NCBI GenBank assembly: GCA_905202485.1
Contig: CAJKRY010000005.1
Coordinates: forward strand, 53,928-117,927
Direction of reading: 5' to 3'
Source of the DNA: an uncultured Methanomassiliicoccus sp.
GTDB lineage: Archaea; Thermoplasmatota; Thermoplasmata; Methanomassiliicoccales; Methanomassiliicoccaceae
Length of the DNA stretch: 64,000 bases
Shown here: one piece after another, positions 1 through 7,825 of the stretch
Layout of the letters: each line of letters starts with the position of its first letter
Position numbering within the stretch: the stretch's first letter is position 1
The notes under the pieces: model-generated
The model's database searches: none
Told to the model about the DNA's origin: nothing
Seen by the model: only the letters and a program-made list of their open reading frames with translations
Program-made: the position numbers and the translations under genes

Positions 1-231
1 AACTATCCATATGTGTTTGCTCAGCTGTTTGTTTTTGCTCTTTACCGCTTGTATGTGGAAGAAGGGAAAGCATTCATTCCAAAGCTGAAAAAACTGCTCT
101 CGGCAGGTTCCTCGCAGTCTCCATATGATCTGGCAAAAGATCTGGGTTTTGACATAAGATCGGCTGAGTTTTGGAAGAAAGGAATAGAGCAGGCAGAGTT
201 CTTTCTGGATGAACTAGAAAAAACAATGTGA
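1..231 (+). CDS. pepF: Oligoendopeptidase F-like M3 metallopeptidase, C-terminal fragment
   Basis: The frame is open from the first base of the window to a TGA at 229-231, so this is the last 76 or so residues of a longer gene. The ending, with an YVFAQLFVFALYRLY helix, then a small loop with GSSQSPYDLAKDLGFDI and a final FWKKGIEQAEFFLDELE helix, matches the C-terminal end of the M3/PepF oligoendopeptidase family, zinc enzymes that cleave short peptides in the cytoplasm. The HExxH active site would lie upstream of the window and is not seen, so activity cannot be judged from this piece. Family assignment rests on this terminal motif only. Confidence 0.75.
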   Translation, partial: NYPYVFAQLFVFALYRLYVEEGKAFIPKLKKLLSAGSSQSPYDLAKDLGFDIRSAEFWKKGIEQAEFFLDELEKTM

Positions 232-242
232 GGTGATTTACA

Positions 243-280
243 GGATGCCGGTTGGTGCCAGTTTCTGCACCGGCTGCATC
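243..280 (+). terminator. Imperfect hairpin after the peptidase gene
   Basis: GATGC (244-248) pairs with GCATC (276-280), and GGTGC with GCACC inside it, about 12 bases past the stop codon of the peptidase. A thymine-containing stretch follows. It is probably a 3' end or termination structure; it lacks a strong T tract. Confidence 0.4.
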
Positions 281-594
281 ACTAGTTTAATTCTCTTAGA
301 TTATCAAACTGCAGCTTCAAAACAATTTGATATTTTTTTGATGTATCTGCTGATTCTATTCAACATTTATCTATCTGCTTAATTGAAAAGGATTATCGAA
401 CTGCATGTGTATATAATGCTTTTCAAAATCTGTAAATTTTAAAAGGCTGTTAAATTAAAATTTATGGACCTATAATATGTAACCATGTAGTTAACCAAAT
501 AAACCATATTTTCAAAAAATGACTGGATCCGGACTTTCTGACATTAATCCGCTGTTTTTTGAGATACATATCGAATGATATCAGCCGCAGAATC

Positions 595-647
595 CATTGA
601 ACTTATTGTTCAATGTGTGTTTTTATTCTGCTGTTTAGAGGCAGAAT
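595..647. repeat. Two consecutive perfect inverted repeats
   Basis: CATTGAAC (595-602) and GTTCAATG (608-615) form an 8-bp stem with a 5-base loop, followed by a T-rich stretch. Immediately after, ATTCTGC (625-631) and GCAGAAT (641-647) form a second 7-bp stem. They could be a terminator pair for a transcript entering from the left, or protein binding sites. Confidence 0.5.
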
Positions 648-889
648 CATATTTTCAAGAGACAGCCGATCTGTTTTGTGAAACGCTGTAGATGTTATGT
701 GGCATTATTAAAGCCGCATATGTTCCTTGCGTCATCTGTTGCATTTCCTTCACTGGCAAGTTGTTTAGTAGTGATCTTAATTCTCTAAAAACCATTTTTA
801 AAGACTCTTTGAGGTATTTTTGTCTATATAGTGTTAATATTGCTGTTTTTTTACGATATATAAAAGAAGACTACATCTAACCGTAGTTA

Positions 890-897
890 TTTAAATA
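890..897 (+). promoter_or_regulatory. TATA box for the YaaH-like transporter
   Basis: TTTAAATA lies about 25-30 bases upstream of a 23-base palindrome and gives a predicted leader of roughly 100 bases before the ATG at 1022. A second good box (ATATATAAAAG, about 856-866) lies just upstream and could be an alternative promoter. Confidence 0.5.
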
Positions 898-920
898 TAG
901 GATGTCGATAAATCAACAAG

Positions 921-992
921 ATGTTCATGTTATACACGAACATTCTTTGAATCAGAATACGAAGTGCGTCTTGTAACTTCCCCCTGCACTTC
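921..992 (+). promoter_or_regulatory. Structured leader: palindrome plus hairpin
   Basis: ATGTTCATGT (921-930) and ACACGAACAT (934-943) form a 10-base palindrome with one mismatch at the expected transcription start. GAAGTGC (961-967) and GCACTTC (986-992) form a 7-bp stem with an 18-base loop further into the leader. The first looks like an operator over the start site or a 5' hairpin; the second like a leader hairpin before the ribosome binding site GGAGGA at 1011-1016. No known riboswitch class was recognised. Confidence 0.5.
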
Positions 993-1021
993 AGCTCTGG
1001 TGTAGATATGGAGGAGAATAG

Positions 1022-1576
1022 ATGTCAGACGAAACGACTGTAAAGTTTAATTTGGCTTTTGCTGAGCCGTTGGGATGCTATACTGTATCGGTGGTAGCAT
1101 TTCTTGTAGCTATGATTGGTTTGGGAGCGATGACCCTTGATCAGGGGGCCGGCATATTTACTGCTGTAGCCATCATATTCCTGCTGGGTGCTTTTGTATC
1201 TTATCTTAACAGCAATCTGCTGTGTACAATGGTCTTTGGAACTCTAGCTGTGTACTTCTTAGGTTTAACTTATGGGGTAGCAGGCGAGGGAATTGCATAT
1301 CTAACAATATTTGCTGGAGTCTTATTCCTGTTCGAAGCTTTAATCGCATATAAAGTACAGCCAATCCGTGTTCTGCCGATCTTATTGATATTCACGGCAC
1401 TTGGATTCTGGGTACTTGGAGCTACATTCCTGCCGGATGTTACCGCAAATGCATTAGACACAGCATATGGTGTACTGTTCCTGATCGTAACAGCCTTAGC
1501 TGTGTATCTTGGAAGTGCAGTAGCCCTATTCCTTTCTGAAGGAAAAGAAGTACTGCCTCTTCTAATGAAAAAGTAA
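1022..1576 (+). CDS. GPR1/FUN34/YaaH-like membrane transporter
   Basis: A 184-residue, almost wholly hydrophobic protein with about six membrane helices. The N-terminus has the family pattern of a short cytoplasmic stretch ending in an FAEPLG motif directly before helix 1, similar to the NPAPLG signature of acetate/succinate permeases of the AceTr (YaaH, GPR1/FUN34) family. These move acetate or other short organic acids across the cytoplasmic membrane, so acetate uptake as a carbon source is the likely role; substrate is inferred. Start ATG at 1022 has a strong GGAGGA site 5 bases upstream. It is monocistronic, with a structured leader upstream and a strong terminator downstream, which suggests individually regulated expression. 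Confidence 0.7.
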   Translation: MSDETTVKFNLAFAEPLGCYTVSVVAFLVAMIGLGAMTLDQGAGIFTAVAIIFLLGAFVSYLNSNLLCTMVFGTLAVYFLGLTYGVAGEGIAYLTIFAGVLFLFEALIAYKVQPIRVLPILLIFTALGFWVLGATFLPDVTANALDTAYGVLFLIVTALAVYLGSAVALFLSEGKEVLPLLMKK

Positions 1577-1585
1577 ACTCGAAAT

Positions 1586-1616
1586 GAGGCAGCTCAGCTG
1601 CCTCCTCATCTTTTTC
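1586..1616 (+). terminator. Strong hairpin-T terminator after the transporter
   Basis: GAGGCAGCT (1586-1594) and AGCTGCCTC (1596-1604) pair perfectly, followed by CTCATC and a run of five T (1611-1615). It separates the transporter from pheT. Confidence 0.75.
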
Positions 1617-1653
1617 TGAAAGTTTAAAATATCAACTCTTGTATTGCACATCA

Positions 1654-3312
1654 ATGCCAGTAGTTACTTTTGATCGTGACGACCTTGACACCTTACTGGG
1701 ACAGAAGGTAGATATAGAGACTTTATTGGACAGGGTCCCGCAACTGGGAGCAGATGTCCACTCGTATGATGAAGAGACGAACTCACTGTCCATTGAGTTT
1801 TTCCCAGACCGTCCAGACTTATATTGCGTTGAAGGTGCTGCTACAGCATTGAGATCATTCTTAGGATTTGAGAAAGGATTAAAGAAGTACTCGGTAACTG
1901 ATTCACACATCACTCTGAAAGTTGAAGATAGTGTAAAGGATGTCAGACCTTACATTGTGGCAGGTATCGTATGCGGTGTTTCTCTAAATGACACTGCGAT
2001 AAAATCACTTATGGAACTGCAGGAAAAGCTTCACATAACCATGGGAAGAAAAAGAGCAAAGGTAGCTATAGGTATTCACGATCTGGATAAAATTACGGCA
2101 CCGTTTACCTATAAAGCTGTAAACCCTGATTCAATATCATTCGTACCACTGGCAAAAACCGAATGCATGACAATGAGAGAAATTTTAGTCAAGCATGAAA
2201 AAGGAAAGGCTTATGCACAGCTCTTAGATAATAAACAAACCTTTCCAGTAATTCTGGATGCCAATAATAACGTAATATCCTTCCCGCCGATCATCAACGG
2301 AGCCCTCACTACTGTTACGGAGAGTACAAAAAATATTTTCATTGATGTGACTGGAACAGACTTAAACGCTGTAAACGGAGCTTTAAACATTGTTGCATCA
2401 GCACTTGCAGAACGTGGCGGCAGCATACATTCTGTTTCAATCGAAGACTCTTCAAGGTTCAAAACCCCGGATTTGAATCCAAAGATAAAAGACATAAAGG
2501 TTGATGATGTAAACACACTTCTGGGATGCAGCCTGAATGCTGAACAAGTCTGTAAAGCTCTGGATAAAATGGGTTATGACTCTCAAATACTCAGCAATGA
2601 TCTTATAAAGGTAAGCATCCCCGCCACAAGACTGGATATTCTGCATGATGTTGATGTGATTGAGGATGTCGCTAAAGGTTATGGATATGAAAACTTTGGA
2701 AACAGGCTGCCATCTTATCAGACATTTGGATCGGAGCTTAATGAGACCAAAGCTTCAAACGTAATCCGCCAGCTGCTGATAGGATATGGCTACCTGGAAA
2801 CTACCACCCTGACTTTAACTTCTGAAGAATCACAATTCAGAAAGATGAGGCTTCCGGAATCTGAAGTCGTATCAGTTTTGAACCCTATAAGCGAAGACCA
2901 TACGTGCCTCAGAGTATCATTGATACCTAGCCAGATGGCCCTTCTGCGTAAAAATAAACACAGAGATCTGCCTCAAAAATTGTTTGAAGTCGGAGACGTA
3001 GTCGTCAATGCAGTAAGGCACAAGCGCCTCGCGGCAGTCAATATTTCAGTAAAGTCTTCCTTCACGGAAATTAAATCATTGGCTGAAAGCATTTTACGGG
3101 ATCTCTCGGTAACTTATGAAATTCAGCCTTCTTTGTCAGAAATATTTATTCCTGGTAGAGGTGCGGAGGTAGTTTCAGAGGGAAATATAATCGGTATATT
3201 TGGAGAAATCCATCCTGAGGTAATAACTAATTTTGAGCTCAGATATCCTGTAGTTGCACTGGAACTTGATGTTGAAGCGGTTACTGAAGGGAAGCTCGAC
3301 AGAGTCGCATAA
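1654..3312 (+). CDS. pheT: Phenylalanyl-tRNA synthetase beta subunit
   Basis: 552 residues, the usual size for archaeal PheT. With PheS it forms the heterotetramer that charges tRNA-Phe in the cytoplasm; the beta chain carries the B3/B4 editing region (roughly residues 90-270), B5 domain (about 270-345) and a catalytic-like core domain toward the C-terminus. The N-terminus MPVVTFDRDDLDTLLG is typical of archaeal PheT, and a TATA box (TTTAAAATA, 1623-1631) puts the transcription start almost on the ATG at 1654, so the upstream in-frame TTG at 1639 is not used and the mRNA is probably leaderless. pheS is not adjacent within the window. Confidence 0.95.
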   Translation: MPVVTFDRDDLDTLLGQKVDIETLLDRVPQLGADVHSYDEETNSLSIEFFPDRPDLYCVEGAATALRSFLGFEKGLKKYSVTDSHITLKVEDSVKDVRPYIVAGIVCGVSLNDTAIKSLMELQEKLHITMGRKRAKVAIGIHDLDKITAPFTYKAVNPDSISFVPLAKTECMTMREILVKHEKGKAYAQLLDNKQTFPVILDANNNVISFPPIINGALTTVTESTKNIFIDVTGTDLNAVNGALNIVASALAERGGSIHSVSIEDSSRFKTPDLNPKIKDIKVDDVNTLLGCSLNAEQVCKALDKMGYDSQILSNDLIKVSIPATRLDILHDVDVIEDVAKGYGYENFGNRLPSYQTFGSELNETKASNVIRQLLIGYGYLETTTLTLTSEESQFRKMRLPESEVVSVLNPISEDHTCLRVSLIPSQMALLRKNKHRDLPQKLFEVGDVVVNAVRHKRLAAVNISVKSSFTEIKSLAESILRDLSVTYEIQPSLSEIFIPGRGAEVVSEGNIIGIFGEIHPEVITNFELRYPVVALELDVEAVTEGKLDRVA

Positions 3313-3321
3313 AGCCAAAGG

Positions 3322-3328
3322 TTTATAT
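3322..3328 (+). promoter_or_regulatory. TATA box for tRNA-Ser
   Basis: TTTATAT centred about 31 bases upstream of the mature 5' end of the tRNA, the expected archaeal spacing. Confidence 0.65.
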
Positions 3329-3355
3329 GAAGTAAGATATTCAGACTTTTATCGA

Positions 3356-3443
3356 GCCGAGGTAGCTAAGTCCGGCCTACGGCGCCAGTCTTGAAAACTG
3401 GTGGTGTCTCACCACGGGAGTTCAAATCTCCCCCTCGGCGCCA
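3356..3443 (+). tRNA. tRNA-Ser(TGA), CCA encoded
   Basis: Acceptor GCCGAGG (3356-3362) pairs with CCTCGGC (3433-3439), discriminator G at 3440 and an encoded CCA at 3441-3443. The anticodon stem CCAGT/ACTGG frames loop CTTGAAA with anticodon TGA, reading UCN serine codons. A long variable arm (GGTGTCTCACC) and the T loop GAGTTCAAATCTC complete a class II tRNA, consistent with serine. Confidence 0.95.
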
Positions 3444-3466
3444 TTTTTATTTTTCTGGCCGGAATT

Positions 3467-4249
3467 CTAAGTTTTGCATCTTCCTATGAGAGTAACATTC
3501 AGTCCAAAGCGGTCATCCTGAGAAATCTCTGAATCTATTTCGAAAATTTCTCTGAAGTTGCCGGGAGACGCCACATCTGCTGTTTTTCCCATCTGATGTA
3601 TTTTTCCACTCTCGAATAAAATCATCTTATCGCAGTATCTTGAAGCGAGTATGATGTCATGAGTTACAATTAATATCAGAAGTTTTTTCTCTTTGGCAAG
3701 TTTACTAATCAGTTCCATTAAATCAAACTGATGATTGATATCTAAATGCAGGGTAGGCTCATCAAGCAGGAGTACTTCCGGTTCTTGTGTCAATGCTCTG
3801 GCGATTAGAACTCTCCTTCTTTCACCGCCGCTAAGCTCATTTATGCCGCGGTCGGCAAACTGAAGAGTTCCAGTATCTTTCATGGCATTATACACTATGT
3901 TGATGTCACTGTCGGTTTCTGTATCAATCGACCCGATCCGCGGATATCTCCCCATCATTACTGTTTCATAGACTGTAAATGGAAATGTGATATTGGTCGT
4001 CTGGGTGACAAATGCCATTTTTCTTGCAATTTCTTTTTTAGATAAACTCTTAACATCTTCTCCATCAAGCATTACATTTCCGCTATTTGGAGTGAGAGAA
4101 GCGTTGATACACCGCAGCAGGGTAGTTTTGCCGCATCCGTTCTGTCCTAATATACCGACAACCTCTCCCCTCTCGGCTTTAAATGAGACTCCCTTTAGTA
4201 TCTCTTTTTTGGAATATGAAAATCTAAGATCATTTACGTTAAGCGACAC
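3467..4249 (-). CDS. ABC transporter ATPase, cobalamin/iron-siderophore type
   Basis: 260-residue ATPase of the FecE/BtuD group that powers import of iron chelates, haem or cobalamin. Visible motifs: Walker A GQNGCGKTT (about residues 35-43), Q-loop FVTQTT, signature ELSGGERRRV and Walker B VLLLDEPTLHLD followed by the switch histidine in VTHD. It is last in a three-gene operon, 4 bases after the permease, starting at a GTG with GGAG 7 bases upstream. Substrate cannot be decided from the sequence. It ends with TAG (3467-3469), the only TAG stop among the genes in this window; reading through would run into the tRNA gene without a domain, so it is taken as a true stop. Confidence 0.9.
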   Translation of the reverse strand: MSLNVNDLRFSYSKKEILKGVSFKAERGEVVGILGQNGCGKTTLLRCINASLTPNSGNVMLDGEDVKSLSKKEIARKMAFVTQTTNITFPFTVYETVMMGRYPRIGSIDTETDSDINIVYNAMKDTGTLQFADRGINELSGGERRRVLIARALTQEPEVLLLDEPTLHLDINHQFDLMELISKLAKEKKLLILIVTHDIILASRYCDKMILFESGKIHQMGKTADVASPGNFREIFEIDSEISQDDRFGLNVTLIGRCKT

Positions 4250-4253
4250 CTAA

Positions 4254-5303
4254 TCACTCCCATATTTCCTTCTTTCTTGTTCTCATGATATATATGAAAA
4301 ATGGAGCTCCCAGCAGTGACGTCAGTATACCTACTGGCAATATCAGATGGAAAGCTGATTTAGCAATTGTATCTACTATGATCATGAATGCTCCGCCGCC
4401 AAGGATGCACAAAGGCATAAGTAGCCTGTGATTCGGACCGGCAATCATCCGGAAGATATGCGGTACAATTAGACCTACAAACCCGATTACTCCAGATATG
4501 GCTACGGCGCCTCCTACTGCAAGAGAAGTTGCGATTATTAATGTGAAACGCACCCCCTTTACATTTACTCCCATGTTTGCTGCCTGTTCTTCACCGGCGG
4601 AAATGAGATTGAGTTCTTTGATGTAATAAATCATGATCGCAATTCCAACTGCTATGGGAATCAATGCAAGCTGAAAGGAATTCCATCCGCAGTTGTTAAG
4701 GCTGCCCATAGTCCAGTATACTATATTTGACAGCACATTTTCATCTACAATGTATTGGAGTAACGAAACCAAACCGTTGAAGAATGCACCTATGGCCACG
4801 CCGGCTAAAAGAAGGGTAGTCGAGGCCACTCCGTATTTTGTTTTAGCCAGAAGATACACTATAATCATTGTTATGAAACAAAATACGAATGCCATCCCAG
4901 GAACTGCATATTTTCCTAAGAATCCGCCAACTCCAAAAGAGATTGCAAGAGATGCTCCGAATGCAGCACCTGATGATATGCCCAAAACTGACGGGGATGC
5001 CATAGGATTTTTGAAGAGACTCTGCATCACCAGTCCAGAGGTGGACAGTGCCGCTCCGACTAAGATGCAGCAGAGCAGTCTTGGAATTCTAACTTCATAT
5101 AGAACATAGCTGGTACCTGAATCCGCATCTCCGATAAATGCTCTGAGAATCTGTGATATAGACAGTTCATAATTACCAACAAACAGCGCCAGAATGAATA
5201 CAATAATAAGACAAGCGGCGGTTAGCAGAATTATTGTCCATGACTTTCTGCTGACCTTCTTATGATGATCTTTAAGATCTTCGAAAGTCTTTACTTCATC
5301 CAT
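4254..5303 (-). CDS. FecCD/BtuC-family ABC permease
   Basis: 349 residues with about ten membrane helices; the family forms the homodimeric channel for vitamin B12, haem or ferric siderophores. Recognisable segments include the VRIPRLLCCILVGAALSTSG region after helix 2, the GISSGAAFGA loop, and the GFVGLIVPHIFRMIAGPNHR segment that contacts the ATPase. The start is placed at ATG 5303, which has AGGTGG about 5 bases upstream; an in-frame GTG at 5312 lies inside that ribosome binding site. It sits between the binding protein and the ATPase, so the three genes make one importer. Confidence 0.92.
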   Translation of the reverse strand: MDEVKTFEDLKDHHKKVSRKSWTIILLTAACLIIVFILALFVGNYELSISQILRAFIGDADSGTSYVLYEVRIPRLLCCILVGAALSTSGLVMQSLFKNPMASPSVLGISSGAAFGASLAISFGVGGFLGKYAVPGMAFVFCFITMIIVYLLAKTKYGVASTTLLLAGVAIGAFFNGLVSLLQYIVDENVLSNIVYWTMGSLNNCGWNSFQLALIPIAVGIAIMIYYIKELNLISAGEEQAANMGVNVKGVRFTLIIATSLAVGGAVAISGVIGFVGLIVPHIFRMIAGPNHRLLMPLCILGGGAFMIIVDTIAKSAFHLILPVGILTSLLGAPFFIYIMRTRKKEIWE

Positions 5304-5336
5304 ACTAACCACCTATAAATTAAAAAATCGTTTGAC

Positions 5337-6494
5337 TCAGATGTTTGCCCTCATTTTTTCAGCATCTGTGCGGGAGTCATTAGTGTAGAATATCAGATAG
5401 GCAGGTTTATCCTGAAGCAGAGATTCCAAGTCATGTTCTGCACCATCTAGAAGTTTAGAATCAAATCCTAAAAATTCAACAATGATCTTTCCCATGGCAG
5501 ATTTAATGGCTTTTCCTGATCCGCTTTCCCAGTATGCATATCCTGATGACTTCCCATCTGTTTTTTCTTGAACCGAATGGTATACTTTGTAAAGTCTCAG
5601 CTGAATGCTCTCTATAAGCTCTTGGATGGTCTTGGTATCAAAACCTGTGAGGTGGCCGATGCATTCGATTGAAGAATAAACTTCAGAGATCTCTGTTGGT
5701 CCAAAGAATGCATAATATGTGCCTGTTTCTTTGCATGGATCTACATTACTGTCATAGTAATCTGTGGTAAGGCGTGTTCCAGAGGCTAAGTACAAAACTT
5801 TCTTAGAACCGTTTTCTCCTGCATCTTTAAGAGCCTGCATGAGTTTTTCTTTCTCAATGCTCTGAACGCTGTTTACTCCAAGGTCGATATATGATGACTT
5901 GTCGATATAGCTGAGCATATATTCTACTTCATTTGTTTCATAGTAGTCATAGCTCATGCCGCCGGCAACATGCGACTGAAGGTAGGCTTTAACGTCTGCA
6001 TTATTCAACCCTTCTTCTGAGTATGGTTCTACACCGTAGAGTGTGCAGGCAAGGAAGTACATGGTTTCGGTATACATGGTTCCTAGTGAAACCACTGCAT
6101 CAACAGGCTGTATGACTAAAGTTTCATTTTCATGACCCTTTGAACTAGTTACACTTTCCACCGTGTATGTTCCGTCCCCATTGTCTTTGATTATAGGGGT
6201 CCATTGACCGTATTTACTCCAAAATTCAGAATCTTTTTTAGCATCTTCAATTGTAAGAGAATCATTCACTAGATCTCCATAATATTCAGAATACATCTGT
6301 TCAATTGTAAGTATGACCCCCGGGGTTGCCGAACACTGTCCCATGTTTACGTTACTAACCGTCGCATCCAACCTGTAGAGCCCTTTCTTCTGCGGCTCAT
6401 TTCCCTCACCCTGCTGAGTGTAGAACACTACGCCAATGGCAGCCATCAGCAAAATGAGGACGGCGACTATGGCAATTACTTTTTTCTTCTCCAA
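5337..6494 (-). CDS. Membrane-anchored putative solute-binding protein of the importer
   Basis: 385 residues: a lysine-rich start and one hydrophobic helix (about 5-25), then an extracytoplasmic domain. There is no lipobox cysteine after the helix, so it is probably anchored by the uncleaved helix. The region after residue 130 has a helical-backbone look of class III (BtuF/FecB-like) binding proteins, including VVSLGTMYTETMYFL resembling their N-lobe start, but conservation is weak and function is inferred mainly from being first in the operon with a FecCD permease and ATPase. Start is TTG at 6494 with GGTGAT just upstream. Confidence 0.65.
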   Translation of the reverse strand: MEKKKVIAIVAVLILLMAAIGVVFYTQQGEGNEPQKKGLYRLDATVSNVNMGQCSATPGVILTIEQMYSEYYGDLVNDSLTIEDAKKDSEFWSKYGQWTPIIKDNGDGTYTVESVTSSKGHENETLVIQPVDAVVSLGTMYTETMYFLACTLYGVEPYSEEGLNNADVKAYLQSHVAGGMSYDYYETNEVEYMLSYIDKSSYIDLGVNSVQSIEKEKLMQALKDAGENGSKKVLYLASGTRLTTDYYDSNVDPCKETGTYYAFFGPTEISEVYSSIECIGHLTGFDTKTIQELIESIQLRLYKVYHSVQEKTDGKSSGYAYWESGSGKAIKSAMGKIIVEFLGFDSKLLDGAEHDLESLLQDKPAYLIFYTNDSRTDAEKMRANI

Positions 6495-6548
6495 TTAATC
6501 ACCTTTTTTATTTAGTTAAGTTAATTAAACACTGTCTAATTCTGTGTT

Positions 6549-6565
6549 GGAGATTACTAATCTCC
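6549..6565. promoter_or_regulatory. 17-bp perfect palindrome in the importer promoter
   Basis: GGAGATTA-C-TAATCTCC is a perfect 8-bp inverted repeat with a single central base. It lies about 30-45 bases downstream of a minus-strand TATA box (ATTATATAAATT, 6593-6604), hence at or just past the transcription start, where a repressor such as a metal- or corrinoid-responsive regulator would act. The regulator is unknown. Confidence 0.6.
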
Positions 6566-6592
6566 TATTTGTATATTAGGATAATAGTTCTT

Positions 6593-6604
6593 AATTTATA
6601 TAAT
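6593..6604 (-). promoter_or_regulatory. TATA box for the ABC importer operon
   Basis: On the minus strand the sequence reads ATTATATAAATT, about 100 bases before the TTG start at 6494. It predicts a leader of 70-80 bases carrying the 6549-6565 palindrome at its 5' end. Confidence 0.5.
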
Positions 6605-6886
6605 GTTGGATGATACATCTTTTATTTGCAAAAGTACTGTAACCCAGGTATCAAAAACTCTGAATTTTTTTAACCAAATGGGATATGGACAAAAATGTAT
6701 TTTATGTAACTTTAATCGTATGAATATTCTTGAATCTAATGATCTACTCATCTTGCAGTATTTCGTATTTTAAACAAATATAATCGCAGGTCTGCGTGTA
6801 AATTACATGTTTTTCATACATTTTTTACTGTGAAATAGATGATTGTATAGGAAAAGTACTAAATATCGACTATATTTCCAAACGAT

Positions 6887-7825
6887 GTGAGAGTAAGAGA
6901 TCTTCTCGGAAACAATTCATTAGTGTTGGTGGTAGCGTTAGTTATTGCATTAATCTGCGGTGGATTTCCCGAGACAGATCACATCACTAACAAAGACATC
7001 GCCATGATTTCTCTCTGCCTGATGATGTGCTTCTCATTATGCAATATAAAATTAGCAGGCTTGAATCCTAAGCTTTATTCCAAAGACATCCTCAAAGCCT
7101 TCTTTTTATGCATGATTCTTGGAGTAGCAGTAACGGTGTTAATCTCATTCTTCTTTGAAGATGACATAAGGCACGGCTGGATTCTAGAAGCTGCAGTACC
7201 TTCAGCAGTATCTGTGATCCCTTTTACTGCTTTGCTCTTAGGAAACATGAAATCTTCAATTGTATCCTCAACCGTCATCTACTTTGCAGCGTTAGTCGCA
7301 ACACCGCTGATAACTCTTATTTTCTTAGGGGAGGCCATAAATCCACAGACGCTTCTGAAGTATATTGCAATCTTGATAGTAGTTCCATTAATCGTATCCA
7401 GATTTATGAGGCGCCTTCATATACCGCCTGCTGCTGGAGCTATAATAATCAATCTTCTGTTTGCAGTTCTAGTTATTGCCATTGCCGGCTCAAACAATTA
7501 TGTGTTCTTTGGTGAACCTGTTCTTTTAGTATCTTTGCTGATCGCAGCGGCTATAAGAACATTCGGCATAGGAATCAGTCTGAATGCTTATTTGAAAAAG
7601 AAAGGAGAACCACGGGAGGACAGGGTGCCGGAAATCCTCTTTGCAACTCATAAAAATACAGGAATGGCAGGTGCATTAGCCGTAATCTTAATTGGAGATG
7701 CTGCCGCCATACCAGCAGCTGTGTGTATGACAGTTGATATAGTTTGGTTGATATATGTTAGCAAATTTATGTTTCCAGTAAGCAAAGTAAAAAATGAAGA
7801 AATGCAATCAGCATCAATGGCTTAA
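6887..7825 (+). CDS. BASS/SBF-like membrane permease, unknown substrate
   Basis: 312 residues with nine to ten predicted membrane helices and a repeated-half layout. It resembles the bile acid:sodium symporter fold (SBF/BASS), for example the VPSAVSVIPFTALLLGNMKSS segment in the crossing-helix region and the ATHKNTGMAGALAV segment in the second half, typical of sodium-coupled carriers of organic acids. The start is GTG at 6887, since the overlapping ATG at 6885 is followed at once by TGA; a weak TATA element about 25 bases upstream suggests a leaderless mRNA. Its end overlaps the convergent coaD gene by 4 bases. Confidence 0.6.
   Translation: MRVRDLLGNNSLVLVVALVIALICGGFPETDHITNKDIAMISLCLMMCFSLCNIKLAGLNPKLYSKDILKAFFLCMILGVAVTVLISFFFEDDIRHGWILEAAVPSAVSVIPFTALLLGNMKSSIVSSTVIYFAALVATPLITLIFLGEAINPQTLLKYIAILIVVPLIVSRFMRRLHIPPAAGAIIINLLFAVLVIAIAGSNNYVFFGEPVLLVSLLIAAAIRTFGIGISLNAYLKKKGEPREDRVPEILFATHKNTGMAGALAVILIGDAAAIPAAVCMTVDIVWLIYVSKFMFPVSKVKNEEMQSASMA

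Larger units (their letters stand above)
232..1021. other. Long AT-rich intergenic region
   Basis: About 790 bases without a credible gene. It holds a hairpin after the peptidase, two adjacent perfect inverted repeats (595-647), two TATA-like boxes (around 857-864 and 890-897) and a structured leader in front of the transporter at 1022. A 62-codon frame at 692-880 has no recognisable content and overlaps a promoter-like TATA box, so it is not called. Confidence 0.6.
6495..6886. other. Divergent intergenic region
   Basis: 392 AT-rich bases between the importer operon (leftward) and the permease at 6887 (rightward). Apart from the importer promoter and palindrome, the right half contains only T/A-rich sequence with a weak TATA-like element (TACTAAATA, about 6857-6865) that could serve the rightward gene. 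Confidence 0.5.

Noticed and set aside
692..880. 62-codon open frame in the 790-base intergenic region
   Set aside because: No family resemblance, no ribosome binding site, overlaps TATA-like sequence, and its composition matches the noncoding flanks.
3440..3469. Pyrrolysine read-through of the only TAG stop (importer ATPase)
   Set aside because: The ATPase is already complete; the extension runs through the 3' end of the tRNA-Ser gene and adds no domain.
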